Of a stretch of 64,000 nt of DNA, positions 23,775 through 32,492 are shown one piece after another. The notes under the pieces are model-generated. The model ran no database searches. It was not told the DNA's origin and saw only the letters and a program-made list of their open reading frames with translations. How positions within the stretch are numbered: the stretch's first letter is position 1; the number at the start of each line of letters is the position of its first letter. A program made the position numbers and the translations under genes. Source of the DNA: Paenibacillus_G elgii_A (GTDB lineage: Bacteria > Bacillota > Bacilli > Paenibacillales > NBRC-103111); assembly GCA_042219835.1 (NCBI GenBank), contig JBHJMN010000004.1, positions 144,215-208,214 on the forward strand, in the 5' to 3' direction.

Positions 23775-25253
23775 TTATTTCGCGGTGAGCGTCACGTTCG
23801 CAGCCATAGCCCAGTTTCCTACCGGCGCAACCGTATACGTCGTCCCCGGCGTCAGCTTGCCGCCGTTCTGCAGATCGAACGTCCCGACGGCGCCTTTGCG
23901 TGAGGTCAGTTTGTAAGTCGCGTTCAGCTTAGTGCCGTCGGCGGCTGTCAGCACGATGCTGCGGAGAGCGAACAGCTCGTCTTTCGGGTCCGCCGACAAG
24001 GTCACGTTCAGCGAAGCGGCATCGGCTTGTTCTGCGGATTGAATTTGAAGCGGCGCGATTTCTTTCGCCGTAAACGTCGGATTGGCAATGGTCGACCAAT
24101 CGGAGGTAACTGTATACTTAACACCCGGCTTCAGCGTCTGACCTTCCGGCAAGCGGAATTTCGGAGCTTGACGCCCGTCCGTCGCTTGCGTGAATGGTAC
24201 GTACGAAGCAATAATCGGCTCTCCGTTTTCCGGCGTAATCGTGACTTGCTTGCCTCTCATGGACGAAATCAGCTGATACGTGTTACCGTTGTGCATGTTG
24301 TTGGCATCCAGACTAAACTCAAGGCCGCCGCGCTTCCCTTGGTAAGCCACGACCACGTTACCGTAGTCAGTAACGCCGTCTTCCAGCTTCGATTCGATTT
24401 CGAACGTGTCGGAAGCCACTTGCTGCACGGAGCTCATCGAAATTTTGTTCGTCATCGCTTCGAAGGTGCCTATTTTTTTTCCTTTGTAGGAGAACGTATA
24501 GGTCGTGCCCGCTTTTTGCGGGGAAACCGGCAAAATATAGGTCGATTTCGAGCCCGATTTCAGCTGCGGAATGTTAAGCGGCGTCAAGCCGTTGTCGAAC
24601 GTAAAGTTCGCTTTGGCTTTCTCCACGTCGATCTCTTCCTTCGGCAGCGGCGCGGAGAACGTAATTTGAAGCGTGATCGGGTTCACGGCTTTCCACTCCG
24701 TCACTTGAATGGAAGCGACCTGCAGCGCGGCATGGACTACGATAGCGGCTTCACCGCGGGTCATGGCGCTGCTTCCCGAATAAGCTGTACCCAGGGCATT
24801 TTTCAGCATGGCCGCATCAGCTTTGGATGCCTTGGCAACAATCGCGATCAATTGATCTTGCGATAACGAATCGTTCGGTTTGAAGCTGCCGTTCTCCCCA
24901 TTCATGGCGCCTTGGCCAGCAACCGCGTTCACGTATTCGTAGAACCAGTCGGACGCCTTCACATCGCTCCATACGGCTGCCTGTCCTGTAGCTTGAAGCT
25001 GGAACGCTTTGGTCGCCATCGTCGCAAGCTCGGCTCTGGTGATCGCTTGATTCGGACGGAAGTCGTGCTGGCCGTAGCCTTGAACGACCTGGCTTTTTTC
25101 GAGCGCTTCAAGCGCCGTCTGGTAAGGCGCCGATGCGCTGACATCGGTGAACGAGGCCGCTGCCTGTACATTCAATACATGGATCGGAGCAAGCGAACCG
25201 AGCGTGACGGCAGTCGTCAGCGCGACGGTCGTGATCATCTTTTTCGTTTTCAT
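23775..25253 (-). CDS. S-layer-homology (SLH) domain cell-surface protein
   Basis: A signal peptide (MKTKKMITTVALTTAVTLG, ending near VQAAA) is followed by SLH repeats: FTDVSASAPYQTALEALEKS with GYGQHDFRPNQAITRAELA; WSDVKASDWFYEYVNAVAG with SFKPNDSLSQDQL; and a shortened third repeat ending SAMTRGEAAIVVHAAL. SLH domains bind pyruvylated secondary cell-wall polymers. The remaining about 330 residues are beta-rich Ig-like repeats of unknown ligand (TYTFSYKGKKIG, TYKLTSRKGAVGTF). The total is 492 residues. An ATG at 25262 is equally possible; neither has a strong Shine-Dalgarno. No neighbour suggests a specific job. Confidence 0.88.
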   Translation of the reverse strand: MKTKKMITTVALTTAVTLGSLAPIHVLNVQAAASFTDVSASAPYQTALEALEKSQVVQGYGQHDFRPNQAITRAELATMATKAFQLQATGQAAVWSDVKASDWFYEYVNAVAGQGAMNGENGSFKPNDSLSQDQLIAIVAKASKADAAMLKNALGTAYSGSSAMTRGEAAIVVHAALQVASIQVTEWKAVNPITLQITFSAPLPKEEIDVEKAKANFTFDNGLTPLNIPQLKSGSKSTYILPVSPQKAGTTYTFSYKGKKIGTFEAMTNKISMSSVQQVASDTFEIESKLEDGVTDYGNVVVAYQGKRGGLEFSLDANNMHNGNTYQLISSMRGKQVTITPENGEPIIASYVPFTQATDGRQAPKFRLPEGQTLKPGVKYTVTSDWSTIANPTFTAKEIAPLQIQSAEQADAASLNVTLSADPKDELFALRSIVLTAADGTKLNATYKLTSRKGAVGTFDLQNGGKLTPGTTYTVAPVGNWAMAANVTLTAK

Positions 25254-25384
25254 CAAAGTCATCTCGCTTTCAGAGAACGTATTTTCAAGCAGGGGTTTAT
25301 GAAGTTGTTTTGTACATGACCCTATCTTACCTCCCGAACCGTTACAATCGAATAAAAATAACGGCGGCCGCATTACAAAAACGT

Positions 25385-25414
25385 AAAAAACCTGGGCTTT
25401 CTATCTCGCCCAGG
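25385..25414 (-). terminator. Terminator of the ADH-ALDH-DUF779 operon
   Basis: On the minus strand CCTGGGC (25414-25408) pairs with GCCCAGG (25397-25391), followed by TTTTTTACG. It lies about 95 bp after the DUF779 gene. Confidence 0.85.
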
Positions 25415-25509
25415 TCCCCTGTTCTTAAAGTTTATCGTTACTTGCCTGTTCCCCTCTTATTGTGTAAGAACGACGTGCCTTCACAAATACCCCATGGTTT
25501 ACCGCGGGA

Positions 25510-25875
25510 TTACGGCAGTCCGAGCGCTTTCCGCTCCTCGTCGGTAAACACGCGCGACCGAGTCAAAAATCGCTTCCCCTCAGGCCCTTCAAGCGAAAAC
25601 ATGCCGCCTCTCCCGGGCACTACGTCGATGATCAGCTGCGTATATTTCCAATAGTCATACTGCGCTTGACTCATATAGAATGGAGCGCTGCCGATCTCAC
25701 CGAGCCTAACGTCCTGTTCCCCGAGCAGGAATTCCCCCTCCGGATAGCACATGGGAGAGCTGCCGTCGCAGCAGCCTCCCGATTGATGGAACATGACAGG
25801 GCCGTATTTGTCCCGGAGCAGGCGGATCAAGGCCAGCGCTTCGTCCGTTGCGAGCACCTTCGGGACCATATCCAT
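25510..25875 (-). CDS. DUF779 family protein linked to aldehyde dehydrogenase
   Basis: This 121-residue protein has the DUF779 pattern: LATDEALALIRLLRDKYG, MFHQSGGCCDGSSPMC with three cysteines, and YWKYTQLIIDVVPGRGGMFSLEGPEG. Biochemical function is unknown. The family is commonly encoded beside aldehyde dehydrogenases, as here, where it starts 12 bp after the ALDH stop. The cysteine cluster may bind metal or act in redox control; this is inference. Confidence 0.88.
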   Translation of the reverse strand: MDMVPKVLATDEALALIRLLRDKYGPVMFHQSGGCCDGSSPMCYPEGEFLLGEQDVRLGEIGSAPFYMSQAQYDYWKYTQLIIDVVPGRGGMFSLEGPEGKRFLTRSRVFTDEERKALGLP

Positions 25876-25887
25876 CGCGCCCCCGGA

Positions 25888-27408
25888 TCAGAAAAAGCCC
25901 ATGGCGTCCGTGCTGTAGCTGACCAGCAGGTTTTTCGTTTGCTGGTAATGCGACAGCATCATCTTGTGCGTCTCACGGCCGATTCCGGACCCCTTGTACC
26001 CGCCGAACGCCGCATGCGCCGGGTAAGCATGATAGCAGTTTGTCCAGACGCGGCCCGCCTGAATGTTTCTTCCGAACCGGTATGCCGTATTAATATCCCG
26101 CGTCCATAGTCCGGCGCCTAATCCGTATAGCGTATCGTTGGCGATAGCCAGCGCTTCCTCCTGATCTTTAAAAGTCGTCACAGAAACAACCGGACCGAAA
26201 ATTTCCTCTTGGAAAATACGCATCTTGTTATGTCCTTTAAAAACCGTCGGCTGAACGTAATAACCGCCGCTCAGGTCTCCTTCGAGCGCCGCCCGATCTC
26301 CACCGATCAGACATTCGGCGCCTTCCTGCTTCCCGATGCTCAGGTAAGACATAATCTTCTCAATCTGCTCGGAGGACGCCTGCGCGCCCATCATCGTTTC
26401 CGTATCGAGCGGGTTGCCCTGCTTGATCGCCGCTACCCGCTGCAAGGCCCGCTCCATGAACTGGTCGTAGATCGACTCCTGAATGAGTGCGCGGGACGGG
26501 CAGGTGCACACTTCACCTTGGTTTAGCGCGAACAGTACGAAGCCTTCGATCGCCTTGTTCAGGAAGGCGTCATCCTTGGCGTACACATCCTCAAAGAACA
26601 GATTGGGCGACTTTCCGCCGAGCTCCAGCGTGACCGGGATAATGTTCTGCGAAGCGTACTGCATGATCAGACGTCCCGTCGTCGTTTCGCCGGTGAATGC
26701 GATCTTGGCAATGCGGCTGCTCGAAGCGAGCGGCTTGCCCGCTTCCAGCCCGAAGCCATTCACGATGTTCAGCACGCCGGCCGGCAGCAGGTCGGCAATC
26801 AGCTCCGCGAGCACGAGGATCGACGCCGGCGTCTGCTCCGCGGGCTTGAGTACAACGCAATTGCCGGCCGCCAGCGCGGGCGCGATTTTCCACGTTGCCA
26901 TCAGCAGCGGGAAGTTCCACGGAATGATCTGCCCGACGACGCCAAGCGGCTCGTGGAAATGATAGGCGACCGTATCGTTGTCCACTTCCCCAAGTGTGCC
27001 CTCCTGCGTACGGATGCACCCGGCGAAATAACGGAAATGGTCGATGGCCAGCGGCAGGTCGGCCGCGAGCGTTTCCCGGATCGGCTTGCCGTTATCCCAC
27101 GTCTCCGCTACGGCAAGCAGCTCCAAATTGGCTTCCATGCGGTCCGCGATTTTGTTCAAGATTTGCGCCCGGGCGGCTGCCGACGTACGGCCCCAAGCGT
27201 CTTTAGCGGCATGGGCCGCATCCAGGGCCAGCTCAATGTCTTCCGCCGTAGAGCGGGGAATCTCGCAGAAGACTTGACCCGTTACAGGCGTAACGTTGTC
27301 AAAATACTGCCCTTTCACCGGCGCGATCCATTGACCGCCGATAAAATTTTCGTAGCGCTTCTTGAATGTCACCTTGGCTCCGGTTTGTCCTGGTTGTGCA
27401 TAGATCAT
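25888..27408 (-). CDS. NAD-dependent aldehyde dehydrogenase (acetaldehyde-type)
   Basis: This 506-residue cytosolic enzyme oxidises aldehydes, probably acetaldehyde, to acids. It has the NAD-binding and catalytic landmarks IIPWNFPLLMATWKIAPALAAGN, IAFTGETTTGR, VTLELGGKSPN with the general-base Glu, and LNQGEVCTCPSRAL with catalytic Cys. The C-terminal AAFGGYKGSGIGRETHKMML is typical of the ExaC/AldB/AcoD-like branch. GGGAGG lies about 10 nt before the ATG. It follows the ADH gene by 94 bp, so ethanol or a similar alcohol would be oxidised in two steps. Confidence 0.93.
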   Translation of the reverse strand: MIYAQPGQTGAKVTFKKRYENFIGGQWIAPVKGQYFDNVTPVTGQVFCEIPRSTAEDIELALDAAHAAKDAWGRTSAAARAQILNKIADRMEANLELLAVAETWDNGKPIRETLAADLPLAIDHFRYFAGCIRTQEGTLGEVDNDTVAYHFHEPLGVVGQIIPWNFPLLMATWKIAPALAAGNCVVLKPAEQTPASILVLAELIADLLPAGVLNIVNGFGLEAGKPLASSSRIAKIAFTGETTTGRLIMQYASQNIIPVTLELGGKSPNLFFEDVYAKDDAFLNKAIEGFVLFALNQGEVCTCPSRALIQESIYDQFMERALQRVAAIKQGNPLDTETMMGAQASSEQIEKIMSYLSIGKQEGAECLIGGDRAALEGDLSGGYYVQPTVFKGHNKMRIFQEEIFGPVVSVTTFKDQEEALAIANDTLYGLGAGLWTRDINTAYRFGRNIQAGRVWTNCYHAYPAHAAFGGYKGSGIGRETHKMMLSHYQQTKNLLVSYSTDAMGFF

Positions 27409-27502
27409 CGTTTCGTCCTCCCACGTTTGGATTGGATAGATTATGATATGAGTTGTGATGATACAGATGTATGCGACGGATTCGAATGTATGCCTTGTAC
27501 CG

Positions 27503-28516
27503 TTAATCGAGCGTCAGGACGACACGTCCGTTGACCTGACCTTTTTGCAGCCGGTCGAACACTTCATTGATCCGGTCCAGCGGCTGCGTCTCGATGTTCG
27601 TCTTCACCTTGCCCCGGGCCGCAAAATCCAGCGCTTCCTGCAAATCTTTTCGCGAGCCGACAATCGAGCCCTTGACCGTTACGCCGTTCAACACAGTGTC
27701 GAAAATCGGGATCGGCAAATCCGCATTCGGCAGTCCGACGACGACCAGCGTGCCGCCACGCCGAACCGAACGGTAAGCCTGCTCGAACGCTTTCGGCGTC
27801 ACGGCGACGCTGATCGCGGCATGCGCTCCTCCAATTTCCCGCTCAATCGCCTCCGCTGGGTTTTCCTTCTGCCCGTTGACGGTCAAGTCGGCTCCCAAAG
27901 CTATGGCAAGGTCCAGCTTATCGTCATGAATGTCGACGGCGACCACATGGTAGCCCATCGCCTTGGCGTACTGGAGCGCAACATGGCCGAGCCCGCCGAT
28001 GCCGTAAATGGCAACCCACTCGCCGGGCTTCGCCCCCGTCACCTTGAGCGCCTTATACGTCGTCACGCCTGCGCAGAAGATCGGAGCCGCGTCAACATAG
28101 CTTAAGCTATCCGGAATTTTCGCCACATAAGCGGCCGGCGCTTTGCAGTACTCGGCATACCCGCCGTCGACCGAATAGCCAGCGTTGAGCTGGTTTTTGC
28201 AGAGCGTCTCCCACCCCGTCAAGCAATAATCACATTCGCCGCACGCGGAATAGAGCCAAGGAATCCCGACGCGATCCCCAACCTTAAGCGAGGTCACGCC
28301 TTCGCCCAGCGCCACGATTTCGCCGACGCCTTCATGTCCGGGAATAAGCGGCAGCTTCGGCTTGACCGGCCAATCTCCGTGAGCGGCATGCAGATCGGTA
28401 TGGCAAACCCCGCACGCTTTCATCTTGACGAGCACTTCGCCGTGGCCAATCTCCGGCACGGGTACGTCTTTAATCTCCAATTGCTGGTGAAACTCATTCA
28501 CAACGGCCGCTTTCAT
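27503..28516 (-). CDS. Zinc-dependent alcohol dehydrogenase
   Basis: This 337-residue medium-chain dehydrogenase has a catalytic zinc site (CGVCHTDLHAAHGDW, PGHEGVGEIV, FCAGVTTYKAL) and structural-zinc cysteines in CGECDYCLTGWETLC. The Rossmann motif is YGIGGLGHVALQYA. It is close to thermostable ADH-T/AdhP-type enzymes. ATG at 28516 follows GGGAGG; the upstream in-frame start at 28582 lies in the promoter. It is the first gene of the operon and is preceded by a sigma-54 promoter. Confidence 0.93.
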   Translation of the reverse strand: MKAAVVNEFHQQLEIKDVPVPEIGHGEVLVKMKACGVCHTDLHAAHGDWPVKPKLPLIPGHEGVGEIVALGEGVTSLKVGDRVGIPWLYSACGECDYCLTGWETLCKNQLNAGYSVDGGYAEYCKAPAAYVAKIPDSLSYVDAAPIFCAGVTTYKALKVTGAKPGEWVAIYGIGGLGHVALQYAKAMGYHVVAVDIHDDKLDLAIALGADLTVNGQKENPAEAIEREIGGAHAAISVAVTPKAFEQAYRSVRRGGTLVVVGLPNADLPIPIFDTVLNGVTVKGSIVGSRKDLQEALDFAARGKVKTNIETQPLDRINEVFDRLQKGQVNGRVVLTLD

Positions 28517-28565
28517 CCGATGAATTCCTCCCCTTGAGAGATATTTTTGACTTCGTAATAAATAA

Positions 28566-28582
28566 AGCAAAAAGCGTGCCAA
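28566..28582 (-). promoter_or_regulatory. Sigma-54 (-24/-12) promoter of the alcohol dehydrogenase operon
   Basis: On the minus strand the sequence is TTGGCACG-CTTT-TTGCT, which matches the YTGGCACG-N4-TTGCW consensus fully, with GG-N10-GC spacing. The divergent gene encodes a sigma-54 activator, which supports the call. Confidence 0.85.
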
Positions 28583-28586
28583 TACG

Positions 28587-28602
28587 TGTGATCTGCGTCA
28601 CA
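28587..28602. promoter_or_regulatory. CRP/FNR-like box TGTGA-N6-TCACA next to the -24 element
   Basis: TGTGATCTGCGTCACA is a perfect inverted repeat of the CRP/FNR type. It starts 5 bp upstream of the -24 element, too close for an ordinary enhancer, so a repressive or architectural role is more likely. In Bacillus the same motif is bound by Fnr, so a link to oxygen supply is possible. Confidence 0.6.
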
Positions 28603-28613
28603 CAAGAAATGCT

Positions 28614-28627
28614 TGAAAGCGTTTTAT
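28614..28627. promoter_or_regulatory. cre-like site in the ADH/activator intergenic region
   Basis: TGAAAGCGTTTTAT has a perfect left cre half and a diverged right half, like the sites at 739 and 8659. Catabolite repression of the alcohol operon or its activator would fit. Confidence 0.45.
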
Positions 28628-28669
28628 TAAAAGTTGTTTCATTCCGGAACACTCCCTCCGTTCTTTCTG

Positions 28670-28683
28670 GTTCAAAATAGAAC
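28670..28683. promoter_or_regulatory. Inverted repeat GTTC-N6-GAAC, candidate enhancer site
   Basis: GTTCAAAATAGAAC lies about 90 bp upstream of the -24 element, a suitable distance for a sigma-54 activator site. Nearby GGAAC (28646-28650) and two GTGAAC copies (28691-28696, 28702-28707) may be further half-sites. Confidence 0.4.
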
Positions 28684-28761
28684 AATTGCCGTGAACAAAT
28701 GGTGAACCTTCGCGGGTTGTGATATTCTATACCTATATTGATGTTTCCGGAGGTGTCTTTC

Positions 28762-30525
28762 TTGTCATCCTTGGACATTCAGACTTATTCGGAGATTGTA
28801 GCCAGCTCATGGAAGCGCTGCCAGCGGTACGGACTGAAGCCGACCGACCCGTTTGATGACCGTCTGCTGACCGGAAAGCTCTTTCAGGAGCGATTAAAAG
28901 AAAACACAACACTTGTTCGTCATGCCTCGCAAATTTTCGACACCATCGAACCTTTTATTCAGCAGTCCGGCCAAACGGCCTTGCTTATCGATGCCCAAGG
29001 CTGCATTCTGCATGCTGCCGGGGACCCCGGCTTTTCGAAACGGGCGGAAACCGTTCAGCTTCAGGTCGGGGCCGTATGGGACGAGCAGTGCAAAGGCACC
29101 AATGCGATCGGCATCGCCATCACCGACAAAATTCCCGTCCGCGTCCATGCGGCGGAGCATTTTTACCGGGCCAACGCTTTTCTCACCTGCGCTTCTTCCC
29201 CGATCTTCAGTCCGACAGGCGAATTGATCGGCGTGATCAATTTCAGCGGCAAGCGGGAGAGCTACCACCACTACAGTCTCACCCTTGCCGTCATGGTCGC
29301 GGAATTGCTGCAAAACCGGCTGCTGCTGGAGGAAGTGAAGCAGGATCATCTCGTTACGCTTCAAGAGCTTGAATTTACCGCCAGCCATAACCCCCTTCCC
29401 CTGCTGTCGCTCGACAGGGATAATCGGATCATTCGGGCGAACCAGGCGGCGCTGCGGGTCGTAGGCAAAGATGCGCTCGGCAAGTCGTTCACCGGCATCG
29501 AGGGCTTTTCTGTCCAAACCATTCAGGACAGCAGCCGTACCGTCTGGCGCTCCGTAGCCGTCCGCAAACCGCAAGGAAGCCGGCACGGCCTCTACAGCTT
29601 CTCCGACATCGCCGGGACATGCCTTAATTTCGTGGAAAAGAAAAAACTGGCCTCCAAAGCGGCACTCACCGATATTCCCGTCCTTCTGCTCGGTGAAAGC
29701 GGTACGGGCAAAGAGCTGTTCGCCCAATCGATCCACTCGGCAAGTCTGCGGGCGGACCGCCCTTTCATTGCCGTCAACTGCGGCGCGATTCCGGATAGTC
29801 TGGTGGAAAGCGAATGGTTCGGCTACGAGCGGGGAGCGTTCACGGGAGCAAATCGGGAGGGCAACACGGGGAAATTCGAGGCGGCGCATACAGGGACGAT
29901 TTTTTTGGACGAGATCGGGGATATGTCGCTGCGCGCACAGGCGGCGCTGCTGCGCGTGCTGCAGGAGCATACCGTCACGCCTGTGGGCAGCACCAAATCG
30001 AGACGCATCGATGTGCGGATCGTCGCGGCCACGCACAAGCATTTACCGCTTGAAATTAAGGAAGGGCGCTTCCGCGCGGACTTGTATTACCGGCTGAAGG
30101 GCATCCAGATTACGCTGCCTTCCTTGCGGGAACGATCCGATCTGCTGACGCTCGTCGAGCATTGGCTGCATAAGAACGGCTGCCCCCACCGCCAGCTGCC
30201 GGAAGAAACGAAGCGCAAGCTGCTGCGCTATGGCTGGCCCGGCAATATCCGCGAGCTCCATGGTGTTTTGACACAGGCTTCGTTTCTCGCAGGAGAAGGG
30301 CCGATCCGCCCTGAGCATCTGCATTTTGACGAGTTGGAGCAAACGGACACCGTCGAGTGCCGGCATGACGGCCCGACCGTGCCGACATTAAAAGATGCGG
30401 AAATCGGAGCGATCCAACAGGCGTTGAAGTCGACCGGCTGGAACCTAAGCAAATCCGCCGCCCTCCTTGACATCGGCCGGACGACTCTTTACCGGAAGAT
30501 CGAGCAGTACGGCATCGAGCCGTGA
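28762..30525 (+). CDS. Sigma-54-dependent transcriptional activator (AcoR-like)
   Basis: This 587-residue enhancer-binding protein has an N-terminal GAF-type sensory region (about 60-190), a PAS-like segment (about 210-300), and a central AAA+ domain with Walker A GESGTGKE, the sigma-54-contact loop GAFTGA and Walker B FLDEIGDM. The C-terminal Fis-type helix-turn-helix reads LSKSAALLDIGRTTLYRKIEQ. It should activate the divergent ADH-ALDH-DUF779 operon through the consensus -24/-12 promoter. TTG at 28762 is the start because GGAGG (28749-28753) lies 8 nt upstream; the upstream in-frame TTG at 28738 has no site. Confidence 0.92.
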   Translation: MSSLDIQTYSEIVASSWKRCQRYGLKPTDPFDDRLLTGKLFQERLKENTTLVRHASQIFDTIEPFIQQSGQTALLIDAQGCILHAAGDPGFSKRAETVQLQVGAVWDEQCKGTNAIGIAITDKIPVRVHAAEHFYRANAFLTCASSPIFSPTGELIGVINFSGKRESYHHYSLTLAVMVAELLQNRLLLEEVKQDHLVTLQELEFTASHNPLPLLSLDRDNRIIRANQAALRVVGKDALGKSFTGIEGFSVQTIQDSSRTVWRSVAVRKPQGSRHGLYSFSDIAGTCLNFVEKKKLASKAALTDIPVLLLGESGTGKELFAQSIHSASLRADRPFIAVNCGAIPDSLVESEWFGYERGAFTGANREGNTGKFEAAHTGTIFLDEIGDMSLRAQAALLRVLQEHTVTPVGSTKSRRIDVRIVAATHKHLPLEIKEGRFRADLYYRLKGIQITLPSLRERSDLLTLVEHWLHKNGCPHRQLPEETKRKLLRYGWPGNIRELHGVLTQASFLAGEGPIRPEHLHFDELEQTDTVECRHDGPTVPTLKDAEIGAIQQALKSTGWNLSKSAALLDIGRTTLYRKIEQYGIEP

Positions 30526-30619
30526 CCGTCCTCATAGATCGTCATCATTGCGCAAAGTCAACCATTATTTTCAGTTATTTGCGGCAAGTATTGCAAAAAT
30601 ATATTTCGTTTTGCTGTGA

Positions 30620-30632
30620 TCAAATCGTTTGA
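30620..30632. promoter_or_regulatory. LacI-like operator upstream of the broken regulator gene
   Basis: TCAAATCGTTTGA is a near-perfect 13-bp inverted repeat about 85 bp upstream of the gene. A TATAAT (30664-30669) follows. TCAAACGAT, its half-site on the opposite strand, recurs at 725-733 before the CGTase gene. Confidence 0.4.
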
Positions 30633-30714
30633 CCTGACGTGTCGTTTTGCGTAACATGAACCGTATAATTTGCGGCAAAATTTCCTCAGATCCGATAAGA
30701 AGCGGGGTTATGTT

Positions 30715-31732
30715 ATGTCAACACTGAAAGATATCGCAGACCGCGTCGGCGTATCCGTCTCCACGGTGTCCCGGGTCTTGGCCAAAGACGCCAACCGGAC
30801 CGTGAATACCGCAACCAAGCAAAAAATATGGGACGCTGCCCAAGAGCTCGGCTATCAGATCAAATCGTCCGGCAACGGCGGCAGAGCCACGCGAGGCATT
30901 GGCTGTGTCGTTTCGACACTTCAGAACCGCCACTATCACCCTTACTTCTCGGTCATTTGCGACGGCATTGACAAAGCGCTGGCCAAGCACGGTTATAAAA
31001 TCGCCTTTACCTGCACGCAGGAAGAGCTGAAAAACCCGGAAATGTTGAAGCATGCCGTTCAGGACAGCCAGGTCGAGGGCTTGATCGTCATCGAGGGCAT
31101 CGAGGCCAAATTGTACAACCATCTGAAAAAACATGTGCGAAATATCGTCGGCATCGACGTTTCGGACCCCGACATTCCAACGATATCGTACGACCGGGTG
31201 GAAGCGGCGCGGCAGGCCGTCCATCATCTGATCGAACAAGGCCACCGCGACATTTTGTTTATCGGAGGCACCGGACGCTCCGGGAAATTCGAGAGGGAGA
31301 AGCGCTACCGGGGGTACCGGACGGCTTTGCAGCAGGCAGGGCTGCCGCTTCGGGCGCAGCGGGCCATCGACGCCGGATGGGAGCCGAACAACGCGTATCA
31401 GCTCATGCTGCGGTATTTGGACGAGCACGTCAAAGATTTGCCGACGGCGGTTTTTGCCGCAAGCGACATGATGGCGATGGCGGCGATGAGGGCAATTGCC
31501 GAGAAAGGCTACCGCATGCCGAGCGCGCTACATGAATCCGCCGCTGTCCACGATCCATATTCCGACGTACGAGATCGGCGTCGTTGCCGCCAAAACGATG
31601 CTGCAATGCATCCGCGATCCGTACCCGCTGCCGATCAAAATTTTAGTGCCGTTCGAGCCGATGTTCCGTCAATCGAGCGAATGGATACTGCCGGGAGAAG
31701 CCGCCCACAACAATAAAAGGACAGCCGAGTGA
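30715..31732 (+). pseudogene. LacI-family regulator, disrupted by an internal deletion and frameshift
   Basis: The first about 268 codons read as a normal LacI repressor: STLKDIADRVGVSVSTVSRVLA, hinge, GLIVIEG, GHRDILFIGGTGRSG. After EKGYRMP (about 31521) the frame changes. The homologous continuation RYMNPPLSTIHIPTYEIGVVAAKTML is found only in the next frame, to a stop at 31730-31732. The conserved stretch of about 12-13 residues that normally lies between (VxGFDDIE type) is missing. A deletion of roughly 37-40 bp with loss of frame explains this better than a single sequencing error. The in-frame product (to 31716) would lack a normal C-terminal effector subdomain, so it is probably non-functional. 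Confidence 0.8.
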
Positions 31733-31754
31733 ACTTCCGCCCGGTCTGTCCTTT
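31716..31754 (+). terminator. Terminator after the broken LacI gene
   Basis: AAAGGACAG (31716-31724) pairs with CTGTCCTTT (31746-31754), followed by ATCGTTTATTTT. It faces the convergent NlpC/P60 gene and may serve both. Confidence 0.7.
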
Positions 31755-31786
31755 ATCGTTTATTTTGATAAAAAAATCTCCCATTC

Positions 31787-32398
31787 TCAATCCGGAATAA
31801 GCCGCCTTGCGAACAAGAAATGCCGGTACCAGTACTCTCCTTCTTTCTCGTCCTTATGAATATTGCTGATCACCACGCCGATCCCGGGCTGGTACGTATG
31901 AAGAATTTTTCCTTCCCCCATATAAATACCCACATGCCGGACTTTATTGAGACCCGTTTCATTCGGAAAATCTTCGTCCGAGAAAAACATCAAGTCGCCC
32001 CGCCGCATGTTCATGAATGCAATTTCTGTTCCTTGTACCGCTTGCTCTCTGGCGTTGTAGCCTAACGAGATCCCATGGTGACCGTACAAATATTGAACAT
32101 AGGACGAGCAATCGAACGCCTTGTCCTCAAACCGTTCTGTCCCATAGACGTAAGGAGTTCCCATATACTTGACGCCTTCCGCGATAATGGCATTGGCCGT
32201 TGTGCGCCATGACTTGGCGCCGCCGGCTTCCTTCATGCGTACGCGGCTGTCGGGCGTGGGCGGCAAGGCCGCTTGTTCCCCAGGCGCATTCGAGTTGATC
32301 CGGCTTTTCGGCTGCGGTTGACTGCAGGAAGCTGCCGCTCCTGCAACGAACAGCAAGACGGATAACGTCCATACGATGCCTTTCCATGATTTGCCCAT
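31787..32398 (-). CDS. NlpC/P60 cysteine peptidase lipoprotein
   Basis: This 203-residue peptidoglycan endopeptidase has an N-terminal signal and lipobox ending at C25 (AASC), a proline-rich linker (about 28-62) and a C-terminal NlpC/P60 domain. Catalytic residues are C97 (FDCSSYVQYLYG), H155 (RHVGIYMG) and the third polar residue H167 (LHTYQPG). It would cleave gamma-D-Glu-diamino acid bonds at the cell surface. GGAGGGAGG precedes the ATG. CCTCC and GGAGG flanking an ATTTT/AAAAT repeat (32412-32435) could fold over part of this site. Confidence 0.9.
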   Translation of the reverse strand: MGKSWKGIVWTLSVLLFVAGAAASCSQPQPKSRINSNAPGEQAALPPTPDSRVRMKEAGGAKSWRTTANAIIAEGVKYMGTPYVYGTERFEDKAFDCSSYVQYLYGHHGISLGYNAREQAVQGTEIAFMNMRRGDLMFFSDEDFPNETGLNKVRHVGIYMGEGKILHTYQPGIGVVISNIHKDEKEGEYWYRHFLFARRLIPD

Positions 32399-32492
32399 GC
32401 AATCCCTCCTCCCTCCTATTTTGAAAATGGGGAGGCGAGTCTATGCGAGGGAATTGATGGCGTCTCAGGAACACGGACGGCAGGATTGTGAT

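Noticed and set aside
28586..28603. The GTGTGA/TCACAC repeat as the AcoR-type enhancer
   Set aside because: It lies within about 5 bp of the -24 element, too close for a sigma-54 activator to contact polymerase by looping; a CRP/FNR-type site explains the sequence better.
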